Origin: Hymenobacter busanensis | Lineage (GTDB): Bacteria; Bacteroidota; Bacteroidia; Cytophagales; Hymenobacteraceae | NCBI RefSeq assembly: GCF_008727865.1 | Contig: NZ_VTWU01000005.1 | Location: forward strand, 1 to 64,000 | Direction: 5' to 3' | Length of the DNA: 64,000 nt | Shown: positions 34,554 to 43,174 of the stretch, piece after piece | Layout of the letters: every line of letters starts with the position of its first letter | How positions within the stretch are numbered: position 1 is the stretch's first letter | Translations under genes and position numbers: made by a program | Notes under the pieces: generated by a model | Told to the model about the DNA's origin: nothing | Databases searched by the model: none | Seen by the model: only the letters and a program-made list of their open reading frames with translations

Positions 34554-35405
34554 ATGGCCAACGAGCAACAAGTACTCCAGCAGTATTCCGAAGCAGAAAA
34601 AACCGCCTACCTAAGCGTTATTGCCAGTATTGCTTCGGCCGACCGCGAGGCCTCGGCCCCGGAAGTCGAGTTCTTGCAGCAGCTGGCCCAAACGGCGGGA
34701 CTTTCGCCCCAGGGTACGCAACAAGTAGTGACGGCCGCGCAGGACTCGACCAACGAAAGCATCAAGGCTAACCTCGACCAGCTGCGCAACAGCCAGTTGC
34801 GCTTTTCCCTCGTGAAAGACCTCATCAGCTTTGCCCGCGCCGATGGCGCCTACGCCAACAACGAGGAGCAGATGGTCAATAAAATATCGGCCTACCTCGG
34901 TGTCAACCAAGAGCAGGTGCAAACCCTGGAGCAAGTAGCCGACCAACAGGCCGCGCAGCCCGAAGAAGCCCACCAGGAAGGTGGCGGCTTGTTTAGCGGT
35001 ATCAGCGACAAACTCAACCAAGTGGGCATTCCGCCCCAGGCGGCCATGACGGGCCTGCTGACGGTGCTGGCCCCGATGGTGCTGTCGCGCGTGATGGGCG
35101 GCGGGCGTTCGGCCGGCTTGGGCGGCATGATGGGCGGCGGTGGCGGCCTTGGTGGGCTGCTCGGGGGTATGATGGGCGGTGGCGGCGGAGGCTTGGGCGG
35201 TTTGCTGGGCGGCATGGCCGGCGGTGGCAACCCCCACGGCGGCATGTCGCGCATGGGCGGCGGCCTGGGCACCATCATGTCGGTACTGGGCGGCTTGGGC
35301 GGCAACCCGCAAATGGGTGCCCGCACAGCCGGTGGCGGCGGCTTGGGTGGCCTCATGAACGGCGGCTTAGGCGGCATGCTCGGCGGGCTGCTCGGCGGCC
35401 GTTAG
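34554..35405 (+). CDS. TerB-like protein with Gly/Met-rich tail
   Basis: The 283-residue protein starts with a helical TerB-like domain (about 12-125). It contains KTAYLSVIASIASADREASAPE and FARADGAYANNEEQMVNKI, with conserved acidic residues in the two repeats. The region from about 165 to the end is rich in Gly and Met and includes near-duplicated GGLGGLLGGM blocks. TerB domains bind metal and are linked to tellurite resistance and envelope stress. The tail resembles DUF937-like or membrane-associating Gly-rich segments. No other ter genes are present, so a general stress role is more likely than tellurite resistance. Confidence 0.72.
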   Translation: MANEQQVLQQYSEAEKTAYLSVIASIASADREASAPEVEFLQQLAQTAGLSPQGTQQVVTAAQDSTNESIKANLDQLRNSQLRFSLVKDLISFARADGAYANNEEQMVNKISAYLGVNQEQVQTLEQVADQQAAQPEEAHQEGGGLFSGISDKLNQVGIPPQAAMTGLLTVLAPMVLSRVMGGGRSAGLGGMMGGGGGLGGLLGGMMGGGGGGLGGLLGGMAGGGNPHGGMSRMGGGLGTIMSVLGGLGGNPQMGARTAGGGGLGGLMNGGLGGMLGGLLGGR

Positions 35406-35432
35406 GCAGGATTCTTTTTCGAAATCAGATGC

Positions 35433-35467
35433 AACCGGCTGGTACCCACAGGTGCCAGCCGGTTTTT
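35433..35467 (+). terminator. Terminator after the TerB-like gene
   Basis: A 14-bp stem with one mismatch (35433-35446 with 35451-35464) is followed by a T-run to 35467. It lies 28 nt past the stop codon. Confidence 0.8.
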
Positions 35468-35519
35468 CGTTTCCTGCCGAGTTGTGCATCTTGCCGCATT
35501 CATTCTTCCGGCATTTCTG

Positions 35520-37091
35520 ATGAGAATACGAGTACTGGTGAGTTGTTTGACCCTGTCGATAGGCGCCTACGCCCAAACACCGGCGCCCATTGTGGTGAGT
35601 CCCGAGCTGAAAGCGGTAACGCTGTACCTGAACCGCGCCGAGCTGACCCAGCAGGGCACGGTGGCGCTGCCGGCGGGCACGAGCACGGTACGCGTGCGGG
35701 GTCTGTCGAACTGGGCCAACCAGGAAAACATGGAAATCCGCTTCGGCGGGGAAGCCGAGCTGATGGCAGTAGGCGGCGAGGCGGCCGACCTGCCGCCTGG
35801 GCCCATCAACCGAGCCGCGCAGGATAGCCTCACACGGGCTGCCGAGGAACTGGAGCGGGTGAAGGCCGAGCTGAAAGCTTTGGAAGAGGAGCGCACCATG
35901 TGGCTGAGCAACCGCACGTTGCCCACCGGCACGCAGGCGAGCTGGAGCGCCGAGCTGCAGAAAGGCGCCACCTTGCTACGGACCCGACTCGTCGCCATTC
36001 AGCTGGAAACCAACAAGCTCACGGCGCAGCAAACCAACCTCGTCAACCAGATGGCCTTGCTGGGCAACCGCGTGGGGCAGGCCGCCAAAACCAGCAACGA
36101 CGTGGTGCTGACCGTGCGCGCCGCCCGCGCCGGCACCGTGCCCCTCACGGTGCGCTACTTCACCGAAAATCCGGAACGGTACCGTTACTGGACGCCCGTG
36201 CTCGATATTCGGGCCGACGACGCGGCGCGCAAGCTGAACTTTGTGATGCGCGCCCAACTGCACAACCGCTCCTTCCTCGACTGGCAGCGGGTGAAGCTGA
36301 CGCTGGTCAATCAAACGCTGGGAGAAGAGGACGTGTCGCGGCCCGAGCTGGCGCCCTGGGAGCTGGATTTCGATGGCAACGACAATGTTGGGGAAGGGCG
36401 GGTGGACGAGTTTCGGGTGAAGGGCACTGCCACCGGCCGCGCGGCCGAAGTAGTGCAAAGCACCCGCTACGTGGTGGCCGAGCCCCTGACGCTGGCCAGC
36501 AACCGGCGCCGCACCATCGAGCTGCCTTCGTTGCCGCTGCAGGGCACGCCCGAGTTTCTGGCTCTGCCCAAGCTTTCCGACAAGGTATTTCTGCAAACGA
36601 AAGTAACGGGCTGGGAGGGGCTACAGCTGCCCGAAGAGGCCAAAGTATACCACCGCGGGGCCTACGTGGGCGACACCAAACTGGAAACCAGAGCCTACAA
36701 CGACTCGCTGGAAGTGTCGCTCGGTTTTGATGACCGCATCATCGTGAACCGGGCCAAAGTGGAGGACCTCAGCGGCAAGGCCGGGCTGAGCAACAACCGC
36801 CGCGTGCGCCTCACCTACGAGTTGAACGTGCGCAACCTGCACCCCGAGGCCGTACGGGTGCGCGTGCTCGACCAGGTGCCGATATCGGAGGAAAAGGAAA
36901 TCCAGGTGAAAGTGCTCGATACCAGCGGCGCGCAGCTGGACGCCCAAACCGGCAAGCTCACCTGGATTGTGCCCTTGGCGGCCAACACCAACAAGAAGCT
37001 ACGCTTCAGCTTCGAAGTGGAATACCCGCAGGACAAGCCGGTGGAAATCATCAACCACCGCGTGCGCATTTCCTCGCCCAAGTTCCGCTAG
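35520..37091 (+). CDS. MuiA-family protein (DUF4140/DUF4139)
   Basis: The ATG at 35520 gives 523 residues with a signal peptide (about 1-19, ending AYA-Q). The N-terminal DUF4140 domain includes AVTLYLNRAELTQQGTVALP. A coiled-coil rich in Glu/Leu (about 105-185) follows, then a DUF4139 beta-rich domain (about 200-522) with YRYWTPVLDIRAD and RVRLTYELNVRNLH. The family is named for a mucoidy inhibitor, but its biochemical function is unknown. The signal peptide suggests a periplasmic or envelope location. It converges on the MscS gene with only five bases between stop codons. Confidence 0.85.
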   Translation: MRIRVLVSCLTLSIGAYAQTPAPIVVSPELKAVTLYLNRAELTQQGTVALPAGTSTVRVRGLSNWANQENMEIRFGGEAELMAVGGEAADLPPGPINRAAQDSLTRAAEELERVKAELKALEEERTMWLSNRTLPTGTQASWSAELQKGATLLRTRLVAIQLETNKLTAQQTNLVNQMALLGNRVGQAAKTSNDVVLTVRAARAGTVPLTVRYFTENPERYRYWTPVLDIRADDAARKLNFVMRAQLHNRSFLDWQRVKLTLVNQTLGEEDVSRPELAPWELDFDGNDNVGEGRVDEFRVKGTATGRAAEVVQSTRYVVAEPLTLASNRRRTIELPSLPLQGTPEFLALPKLSDKVFLQTKVTGWEGLQLPEEAKVYHRGAYVGDTKLETRAYNDSLEVSLGFDDRIIVNRAKVEDLSGKAGLSNNRRVRLTYELNVRNLHPEAVRVRVLDQVPISEEKEIQVKVLDTSGAQLDAQTGKLTWIVPLAANTNKKLRFSFEVEYPQDKPVEIINHRVRISSPKFR

Positions 37092-37096
37092 CGCGG

Positions 37097-38251
37097 CTAC
37101 AGGATGGTGCTGCCGGTGCTGGTGCCGGAGCTGATGCCAGGGTCGGCGAGCATGCGCACCACGGTGGTGTTGGTGGCAAAGGTGCCGCCGTGGGCTTCCA
37201 CAATTTCGAGGATGCGGTAGTTTACTTCCTCTTTCACGTCCAGGTATTCGTCGTAGGTGGGCACCTGCACGAAGTACTGCACCGACACGTCGCGGCCGCT
37301 TTGGGTGAGAGCCGCCAGCTTGATCTGTACCTCCTCGGGCACCACGTTGGGCAGCTGCAGCAGGTACTGGCGCAGCTCGGTGGCAATGCCCAGCAGCTGC
37401 TCGCGGGTGGTGTCGTGGCTGAAGTTCAGAGTGAAGGTTACGCGGCGTGCGGTGCGCAGCGAGAGGTTGTCGAGCGGCTTGTCAATCATCGAGCGGTTGG
37501 GCACCGTCACGTAGCTTTTTTCGGCTGTGCGCAGGCGTGTGCTCCGAAACCCAATCTTCTCCACGGTACCCGTAATGCCGCCCACCGTCACCAATTCGCC
37601 TACCTGGAAAGGCCGGTCGAGGAAGATGGTGAACGAGGCAATCAGGTTTTCGAGGCTTTCCTTGGCCGCAAACGCCACCGCCAAACCACCGATGCCCAAG
37701 CCGCCAATCAGCGCCGTCACGTTCACGGCAAACACCTGCCCGAGCATCACCAGGAAGGCGAAAATCAGCACCAGCACTTTCAGGAAGTCCTTGGCGAAGG
37801 GAATGAACTGCGCGTCGAGGCGGGTGTTGACGTTGGTCGTAAACTCGGCCCGGCGGCGGTACACCAACTCGGCAAAGTCGATGAGGCGCAGCACCACCCA
37901 GGCCATGGCCCAGATGACGCCCATCTGGTAGAGCCGGAACGCGGCCTTCTTCAGCCACGGCTCGTTGTGGGCCAGGTCGGTAACGCGTACGGGGTAGTCG
38001 AGCACGTTGAAGGCCAGAAACAGCGTAAACAGAAACAGCACCACCGACAGCGGCTGAATCAGTAAGGCATTGAGCTGCTGCTCGCTCACCCCAGCCGTGT
38101 ACTTCTTGGTCAGCCGGTAAATCAGCTTCGCCACGATGCGCGACAGCAGCCGCCGCAGCAAAAAGCCCAGCAGCAGCACAATTCCGCAGACCATGAACTG
38201 CCCGACGGTATTGCCGAAAAAGCGCTGATTCAGAAAGTGTTGAACGTTCAT
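37097..38251 (-). CDS. MscS-family mechanosensitive ion channel
   Basis: The ATG at 38251 gives 384 residues. Four transmembrane segments lie in about 20-195. The pore-lining helix carries the small-residue pattern GGLGIGGLAVAFAAKE, and the MscS beta domain starts FQVGELVTVGGITGTVEKIGF. The protein would release solutes on hypo-osmotic shock. The C-terminal alpha/beta domain ends in a Ser/Thr/Gly tail. The gene lies downstream of, and co-directional with, the glutamate-dehydrogenase-family gene, with repeat element F filling the gap. Confidence 0.93.
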   Translation of the reverse strand: MNVQHFLNQRFFGNTVGQFMVCGIVLLLGFLLRRLLSRIVAKLIYRLTKKYTAGVSEQQLNALLIQPLSVVLFLFTLFLAFNVLDYPVRVTDLAHNEPWLKKAAFRLYQMGVIWAMAWVVLRLIDFAELVYRRRAEFTTNVNTRLDAQFIPFAKDFLKVLVLIFAFLVMLGQVFAVNVTALIGGLGIGGLAVAFAAKESLENLIASFTIFLDRPFQVGELVTVGGITGTVEKIGFRSTRLRTAEKSYVTVPNRSMIDKPLDNLSLRTARRVTFTLNFSHDTTREQLLGIATELRQYLLQLPNVVPEEVQIKLAALTQSGRDVSVQYFVQVPTYDEYLDVKEEVNYRILEIVEAHGGTFATNTTVVRMLADPGISSGTSTGSTIL

Positions 38252-38263
38252 GGCTGAATAAGG

Positions 38264-38339
38264 GAGTTGGTGGTGAGTAGCCCGATGCGGCTCCAATGGA
38301 ACGGTACCCGGCTACTCACTACCCAATACGCAGTACCAA
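38264..38339. repeat. Inter-cistronic heptad inverted-repeat element F
   Basis: Read on the minus (gene) strand, four heptads (TTGGTAC, TGCGTAT, then two more) lie at 38339-38312 just after the upstream stop. Inverted heptads (CTACTCA, CCACCAA) lie at 38280-38267. The second arm ends about 15 nt before the MscS ATG at 38251. Confidence 0.72.
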
Positions 38340-38342
38340 AAG

Positions 38343-39569
38343 CTACACCAGCTGCCGCAGCGCCAGCTCAAACGAGGTCCGGGCTAAGTGCGTGGATTGG
38401 GCACCTTGCTTGTGGGTGCGTTCCAGGGCCCGCAGAATGGTGCGCGAGATGTCGCCGAAAATAGCTTGGTCGGTGATTTCCGCATTGGTTTCCATCAGGT
38501 AGGCAAACACCCGCGCCATGCCGCAGTTGGCCACAAAGTCGGGAATGACGGCCGTGTGGGCGTCGGCGTACTCGCCGGTGGGGCCGAAGAAGATTTCGGG
38601 GTCGGCGAAGGGCACATTGGCACCGCTGGAAATTACCTCCAGGCCGTTGGCCAACAGCTGCTCTACCTGCTGGCGCGTAACGAGGCGCGAGGCCGCAGCC
38701 GGAATAAAGATTTCGGCGCCGCTGCTCCAGATTTGCTCGTTCACTTGCTCAAACGACAGCATATTGGCCGCCGTGAGGGCATTGCCCTGGCGCTGCAGAA
38801 ACAGCTCGCGGATTTCCTCGAACGAGAAGCCTTCTGTGCTGAGCAGCCCGCCGGCCCGGTCGATGATGCCGGTAATGCGCACGCCTTGCTGAGCCAGATA
38901 GTAAGCCGCGGCAGCGCCCACGTTGCCCCAGCCCTGGATGATGGCCCGCTTGCCCGCCAGCTCGCCGCCCCACAGCGCGTAGTAATGCCGCACCGATTCG
39001 GCCACGCCGTAACCGGTAATCAGGTCGGCCACGGTGTAGCGGCGGTTGCGGTCGGGCGTGAAGGCGTCGTCTTCGACTACCTTGATAACGCCTTGGCGTA
39101 ACTGACCGATTTTCTGAATCTTCTGCGGCTCGGTGGCGCGGTAGTGGCCCGTTACCACGCCTTCCTGAGGGTGCCAGAGGCCGTAGTCTTCGGTAATGGC
39201 AATGACCTCGTGAATTTCGTCCACGTTCAGGTCGCCGCCGGTGCCGTAGTAGCTCTTGAGCAGCGGAATAACGGCGCGGTACCATCGCTCCAGCACGCCG
39301 CGCTTGCGCGGGTCCTGCGGGTCGAAATTGATGCCCGACTTGGCCCCGCCAATGGCCGGCCCCGACACGGTAAACTTCACCTCCATCGTTTTGGCCAGGC
39401 TTTCCACCTCGCGCTTGTCGAGGCCCTTGCGCATGCGGGTGCCGCCGCCGGCCGCGCCGCCCCGCAGCGAGTTGATGACCACCCAGCCTTCGGCCTCGGT
39501 TTCAGAGTCTTTCCATTCAAAAACGATTTCGGGACGCTTGTTCTCGAAGGTGGCCAGCAGGTCGCGCAT
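38343..39569 (-). CDS. Glu/Leu/Phe/Val dehydrogenase family protein
   Basis: The ATG at 39569 gives 408 residues; the longer frame to 39728 crosses the promoter. The catalytic half has GGAAGGGTRMRKGL and SGPAIGGAKSGINFDPQDP. The Rossmann half has IIQGWGNVGAAAAYYLAQQG and IFIPAAASRLVT. It is divergent enough from the GDH at 58883 that the substrate is uncertain: glutamate or another amino acid. A well-formed Bacteroidota promoter lies 75-110 nt upstream. It is followed by mscS through repeat element F. Confidence 0.85.
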   Translation of the reverse strand: MRDLLATFENKRPEIVFEWKDSETEAEGWVVINSLRGGAAGGGTRMRKGLDKREVESLAKTMEVKFTVSGPAIGGAKSGINFDPQDPRKRGVLERWYRAVIPLLKSYYGTGGDLNVDEIHEVIAITEDYGLWHPQEGVVTGHYRATEPQKIQKIGQLRQGVIKVVEDDAFTPDRNRRYTVADLITGYGVAESVRHYYALWGGELAGKRAIIQGWGNVGAAAAYYLAQQGVRITGIIDRAGGLLSTEGFSFEEIRELFLQRQGNALTAANMLSFEQVNEQIWSSGAEIFIPAAASRLVTRQQVEQLLANGLEVISSGANVPFADPEIFFGPTGEYADAHTAVIPDFVANCGMARVFAYLMETNAEITDQAIFGDISRTILRALERTHKQGAQSTHLARTSFELALRQLV

Positions 39570-39644
39570 GGGTGGGGAAGGGTAGGTGAAAACAGAAAAA
39601 ATCCAACAACCGCGACTTGGGCGCAAATCCGGCTGTGACGAGGC

Positions 39645-39676
39645 CAAAGGTACGGCGACCCGCTGATACCGGTCAA
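39645..39676 (-). promoter_or_regulatory. Promoter of the Glu/Leu dehydrogenase-family gene
   Basis: On the minus strand, TTG (39676-39674) is followed after 21 nt by TACCTTTG (39652-39645), an exact -7 match with a partial -33. It lies 76 nt upstream of the ATG. Confidence 0.55.
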
Positions 39677-39742
39677 TTTTAATCCATAATGGCCTTTTTA
39701 AAAGGCAAATGCCCTCGGAAGAAGTCAAAAAACTTACGCCCG

Positions 39743-39774
39743 TCCTATCTTTATAGGAACTTTAGAGTATAGGA
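39743..39774. promoter_or_regulatory. Candidate operator/promoter of the ArsR gene
   Basis: TCCTAT (39743-39748) and ATAGGA (39753-39758) form a perfect 6-bp inverted repeat around CTTT, and ATAGGA recurs at 39769-39774. The inverted repeat encloses TATCTTTA, a seven-of-eight match to the -7 consensus. This suggests autoregulation by the ArsR protein, 56 nt downstream. Confidence 0.4.
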
Positions 39775-39829
39775 TACACGTATTACGCGTACTCCTCAAC
39801 AAAGAATTGTCCACCGTTGCACGCCATCC

Positions 39830-40138
39830 ATGAAACCACTGCTTTCGCGCGTTGAATCCAAGAAAGTGGATAAGGCGGCCGCGATGCTCAAAGTTTTGGC
39901 TCACCCCAAACGTTTGGCCATCGTTGATTTGCTGGGTAAAGAAGATAAAATGACCGTTACGGAAATCTACCGTACGCTCAGCCTCCCGCAGGCTATTGCT
40001 TCTCAGCATCTGATTACCTTGAAAGACCGCGGCATTTTGTCGTCGTTCAAGGTCGGCACCAAAATCTACTACTCGCTGTCCATTCCCAAACTGCTCGACG
40101 TGATTGACTCGCTCGAGGAGTGCTGCGACGCGCTGTAA
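39830..40138 (+). CDS. ArsR/SmtB-family winged-helix regulator
   Basis: The 102-residue protein has the ArsR winged-helix-turn-helix: AAMLKVLAHPKRLAIVDLL, the recognition helix SLPQAIASQHLITLKDRGILSS (positions about 50-71), and the wing FKVGTKIYYSLS. The usual metal-site motif ELCVCDL is absent from the recognition helix. The C-terminus has ECCDAL, two adjacent cysteines that could sense thiols or metal. It is alone in its transcription unit, with a terminator at 40163, so its targets are probably itself or unlinked genes. Confidence 0.88.
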   Translation: MKPLLSRVESKKVDKAAAMLKVLAHPKRLAIVDLLGKEDKMTVTEIYRTLSLPQAIASQHLITLKDRGILSSFKVGTKIYYSLSIPKLLDVIDSLEECCDAL

Positions 40139-40162
40139 CACCGCCCAGCTCCACCATCCGGC

Positions 40163-40192
40163 AAAAGGCCCCGTCGAGTAACGGGGCCTTTT
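40163..40192. terminator. Bidirectional terminator between arsR-like gene and hemA
   Basis: A perfect 12-bp stem (40163-40174 with 40181-40192) is flanked by A and T tracts. It serves the ArsR gene and may also serve convergent hemA, though 150 nt separate it from the hemA stop. Confidence 0.8.
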
Positions 40193-40344
40193 GCTTTTCG
40201 GCCGGTCCGATATCGGCCGCCCCATTGATTGCCAACGGCCGGTTGCGCGAGCTTAGAGGCCGAAAGCCGCAAGCGCAAAAAGCAAAGCGCCTTCCCGGTG
40301 AGAGAAGGTGCTTCGGCATGTAATAGCGGCCGCGAAATCGGCTC

Positions 40345-41619
40345 TTAGGCTTGCGTCGGCTGGCGTTCGAGGTCGAACAGGTCGTTGAGCACGTCGAGGA
40401 GCTGGTCGGCTTGGTCGCGCTTGCAGGCGGCTTTCAGCTGCAGCACGTGGCGCTTCAGCACCTTCTGCATCAAGGACTTGGTGATGTCGTCGAGGCGCTT
40501 GGCTTCGTCGGGGCTCATCTTTTTCTGGTAGCGGTCCAGCTCTTCCTGCCGAATTTGCTCCAGTCCCTCCTTCATGCGGTGAATGATGGGCGAAACGAGC
40601 ATTTCGCGCGACCAGTCGTTGAGGCCGGTCATGCTCTCGGCAATGATGGCGCGCACCTGCGGCACGGCGGCCAAGCGCTGCTCCAGGGCTTCGTTAGCGC
40701 GGCTCTGAATAGCGTCGATGTTATAGACCAGCACGCCGGGCACGGTTTCCACTTCGGCCTCGATGCTGCGCGGCACCGAGAGGTCCACGAAGAACTTGAA
40801 GCTCAGCACGTCCAGGCGGCGCACCATGTCGGCCGTGAAGTAAGGCGTGTCGCGGGCGACCGACGAGATGATGACGTCGGCTTGCTGCAGGCCGTCTACC
40901 AGGTTCTCGAAGTCGAGCACCTTCAGGCCGCCGCACTCTTCGGCCAGGGCCTCGGCCTTGGAGCGGGTGCGGTTGCAGATGGTTACGTCGGCAAATTGCT
41001 TGCTGTCAGCCAGGTGGCGGCACACATCGGCGCCGATTTCGCCCAAGCCTACCACCAGCACGCGCGGGTTGGCCACGTCGGCAGTCAGCTCTTCCACCAG
41101 CTCCAGGGCGGCGTAGGAGGTAGAAGCGGCGCCGTCGCGGAACGAGGTTTCCTGCTGCACGCGCTTGTTGGTGAAGAACACCGTGTGCAGCAGGCGGTGC
41201 AGGAATGGGCCAGCGGCGTCGGCATCGGCCGACCACTGGTAGGCCTTTTTTACCTGGTTGCTGATCTGCAGGTCGCCTACTACTTGCGCGTCGAGGCCCA
41301 TGGCCACCTCAAAGAGGTGCTGGGCGGCTTCGTCGCAGGAGTTGTAGAGCGAGAAGTACTCGTAGTAGGCCTCGATGTCGGCCACGCCTTTCAGCAGGCC
41401 GAGGGCTTCAATGATGGCCGGGCTTTGGTCACGCTCAGAAGCATAGAATACTTCCGTGCGGTTGCAGGTGCTGAGCACGAGCAGGTCGGAGAGGCCCAGC
41501 TCGTTGCGCAGCGTATCCAGAAAACGTCGGCAAGCAGCTTCATCCAACGCAATCAGCTCGCGAATGGCGAGCGGCGCGGTTTTGAAGGAGAGGCCAACAG
41601 CCTTGAAGGGGTGATTCAT
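40345..41619 (-). CDS. hemA: Glutamyl-tRNA reductase
   Basis: HemA reduces glutamyl-tRNA to glutamate-1-semialdehyde, the first step of C5 heme synthesis. The ATG at 41619 gives 424 residues. The catalytic cysteine is in STCNRTEVF (Cys52). The NADPH-binding domain has VLVVGLGEIGADVCRHL and TICNRTRSKAEALA, and the C-terminal dimerisation region is helical. No other hem genes are adjacent. A promoter lies about 33 nt upstream. Confidence 0.95.
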   Translation of the reverse strand: MNHPFKAVGLSFKTAPLAIRELIALDEAACRRFLDTLRNELGLSDLLVLSTCNRTEVFYASERDQSPAIIEALGLLKGVADIEAYYEYFSLYNSCDEAAQHLFEVAMGLDAQVVGDLQISNQVKKAYQWSADADAAGPFLHRLLHTVFFTNKRVQQETSFRDGAASTSYAALELVEELTADVANPRVLVVGLGEIGADVCRHLADSKQFADVTICNRTRSKAEALAEECGGLKVLDFENLVDGLQQADVIISSVARDTPYFTADMVRRLDVLSFKFFVDLSVPRSIEAEVETVPGVLVYNIDAIQSRANEALEQRLAAVPQVRAIIAESMTGLNDWSREMLVSPIIHRMKEGLEQIRQEELDRYQKKMSPDEAKRLDDITKSLMQKVLKRHVLQLKAACKRDQADQLLDVLNDLFDLERQPTQA

Positions 41620-41651
41620 AGCGGGAGCTACGACGTCGTAGAGGTGGGGGA

Positions 41652-41684
41652 CAAAATTACGCCGCAAATCGGTAGGGTAAAAAC
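41652..41684 (-). promoter_or_regulatory. Promoter of hemA
   Basis: On the minus strand TAATTTTG (41659-41652) matches TAnnTTTG exactly. A T-rich TTTT/GTTTT stretch about 20 nt upstream serves as a possible -33 region. The box is 33 nt before the ATG. Confidence 0.5.
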
Positions 41685-41921
41685 ACCGGATGATGTTCGG
41701 AGGTTCGGCCCTAGCGGCGAAGTGCGTTTTTGGGGTGTTGAAGCGGTATTAGGGGCGGGGCGGGTGACAAAAATCATGTCCGCCGCGCTGCAGGAAGCAG
41801 GCCAGCGGGGTAATGCAAAGATGCGGGGCGAAGCGGCAGGCTGTCAATCACTTGATGATGTGGTTTTCGGGCCGTAGCCGGGCAAATGGCGGGCGAGGTA
41901 TCCGCGGGCGAAGCGGCTGCG

Positions 41922-41929
41922 TACCTTCG
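41922..41929 (+). promoter_or_regulatory. Weak -7-like box for the histidine kinase
   Basis: TACCTTCG matches TAnnTTTG at seven of eight positions, 60 nt upstream of the GTG start at 41989. No -33 box is clear. Confidence 0.3.
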
Positions 41930-41988
41930 CCGACGTACACGCAGCGTTGTAGGGGCTTAGTTGCCTGCCAACGTTTTCTTTTTTCGCC

Positions 41989-43170
41989 GTGCTGCCCATT
42001 TACGACCAAAAATCCCGGATTAAACTGCTCATTGTGGTGCTAGCGCTGGTTATCGGCGCCGTTACGGTGGTGTACACCAACCTGCTGGTGAGCAAGCTCT
42101 CGGAGCGGGAGCAGCAGCAAATTGACTTGTACGCCAAGGCGCTGCGCTTCACCATCAACACCGAGTCGGACGATACGAACGTGCAGTTTGTGTCGACGGA
42201 AATCATTCAGGCCAACAAGACGGTGCCGGTGATTCTGGCCGACGGCGACGGCAACATCATCGACGCCCGCAACCTGGATTTGCCCAAAGGGCTGAGCGAG
42301 GCCCAGCGGACGGAACTGCTGCAGCGCGAAATCGAGCACATGCGGGAGCTGCACCCGCCCATCGTGATTGAACTGGTGGGCGTGCGCAACTTTGTGTACT
42401 ACAAAGACTCGGTGATTCTGAGCCAATTACGCACTTATCCGCTGGTGCAGCTGGCCGTTATTGCCTCGCTGGGCATCATTGCCTACTTCGCCTTCAGCTA
42501 CTCCCGCCGCGCCGAGCAGAACCGCGTGTGGGTGGGCCTGGCCAAGGAAACCGCGCACCAGCTGGGCACGCCGCTCAGCAGCCTCATGGCGTGGCAGTCG
42601 TACCTGCGCGACTCGGAACGGTTCCGCGACGAGCCCATTGTGGAAGAGCTGGGCAAGGACATCCGGCGGCTCGAAATCATTACCGAGCGTTTCTCCAACA
42701 TCGGCTCGATACCGATTCTGAAGGACGAGGACATCTACGAAGTGGCCGAACGTGCCATCGACTACCTCAAGGTGCGCGTGTCGCGCAAGGTGACGTTTAA
42801 AGTAGAAACCCTGCTGGCACCCGGCACCACGGCCAAGCTGAACGTGCCGCTGCTGGAATGGGTCATCGAGAATATCTGCAAAAACGCCGTCGATGCCATG
42901 GACGGGCGCGGCAGCATTACGGTAGTCATTCGGCACGGCGGCCGGCAGAACAAGCAGATTGCCCTCGACATTACCGACACCGGCAAGGGCATTCCGAAGA
43001 GCAAGGTGGAGACGGTGTTTCAGCCGGGCTACACCACCAAAAAGCGCGGCTGGGGCCTGGGGCTGGCTTTGGCCAAGCGCATTATCGAAAACTACCACGC
43101 CGGCCGGCTCTACGTGCGCTGGTCGGAGGTGGGCAAGGGCACCACGTTTCGGGTGCTGCTGAACGCTTAA
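41989..43170 (+). CDS. Membrane sensor histidine kinase
   Basis: The 393 residues start at GTG. One transmembrane helix (about 12-33), an extracytoplasmic sensor domain (about 34-148) and a second helix (about 150-170) precede the kinase core. The H-box is KETAHQLGTPLSS with phospho-accepting His190. The N-box NICKNAVDAM is near 294, the G1 box DITDTGKGIP near 327, and the G2 region GWGLGLALAKRI near 355. No response regulator gene is adjacent, so the partner is unlinked. The gene converges on the lipoprotein gene at 43175 with a four-base gap. Confidence 0.92.
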   Translation: MLPIYDQKSRIKLLIVVLALVIGAVTVVYTNLLVSKLSEREQQQIDLYAKALRFTINTESDDTNVQFVSTEIIQANKTVPVILADGDGNIIDARNLDLPKGLSEAQRTELLQREIEHMRELHPPIVIELVGVRNFVYYKDSVILSQLRTYPLVQLAVIASLGIIAYFAFSYSRRAEQNRVWVGLAKETAHQLGTPLSSLMAWQSYLRDSERFRDEPIVEELGKDIRRLEIITERFSNIGSIPILKDEDIYEVAERAIDYLKVRVSRKVTFKVETLLAPGTTAKLNVPLLEWVIENICKNAVDAMDGRGSITVVIRHGGRQNKQIALDITDTGKGIPKSKVETVFQPGYTTKKRGWGLGLALAKRIIENYHAGRLYVRWSEVGKGTTFRVLLNA

Positions 43171-43174
43171 TGGG

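Larger units (their letters stand above)
41620..41988. other. Divergent intergenic region between hemA and the kinase gene
   Basis: About 370 bp contain the hemA promoter (41652-41684, minus) and a weak -7-like box for the kinase (41922-41929, plus). I see no ORF, no strong hairpin and no riboswitch fold that I recognise. Confidence 0.4.

Noticed and set aside
34554-35405. Tellurite-resistance operon
   Set aside because: Only a single TerB-like domain is present, without TerC, TerD, TerZ or similar neighbours.
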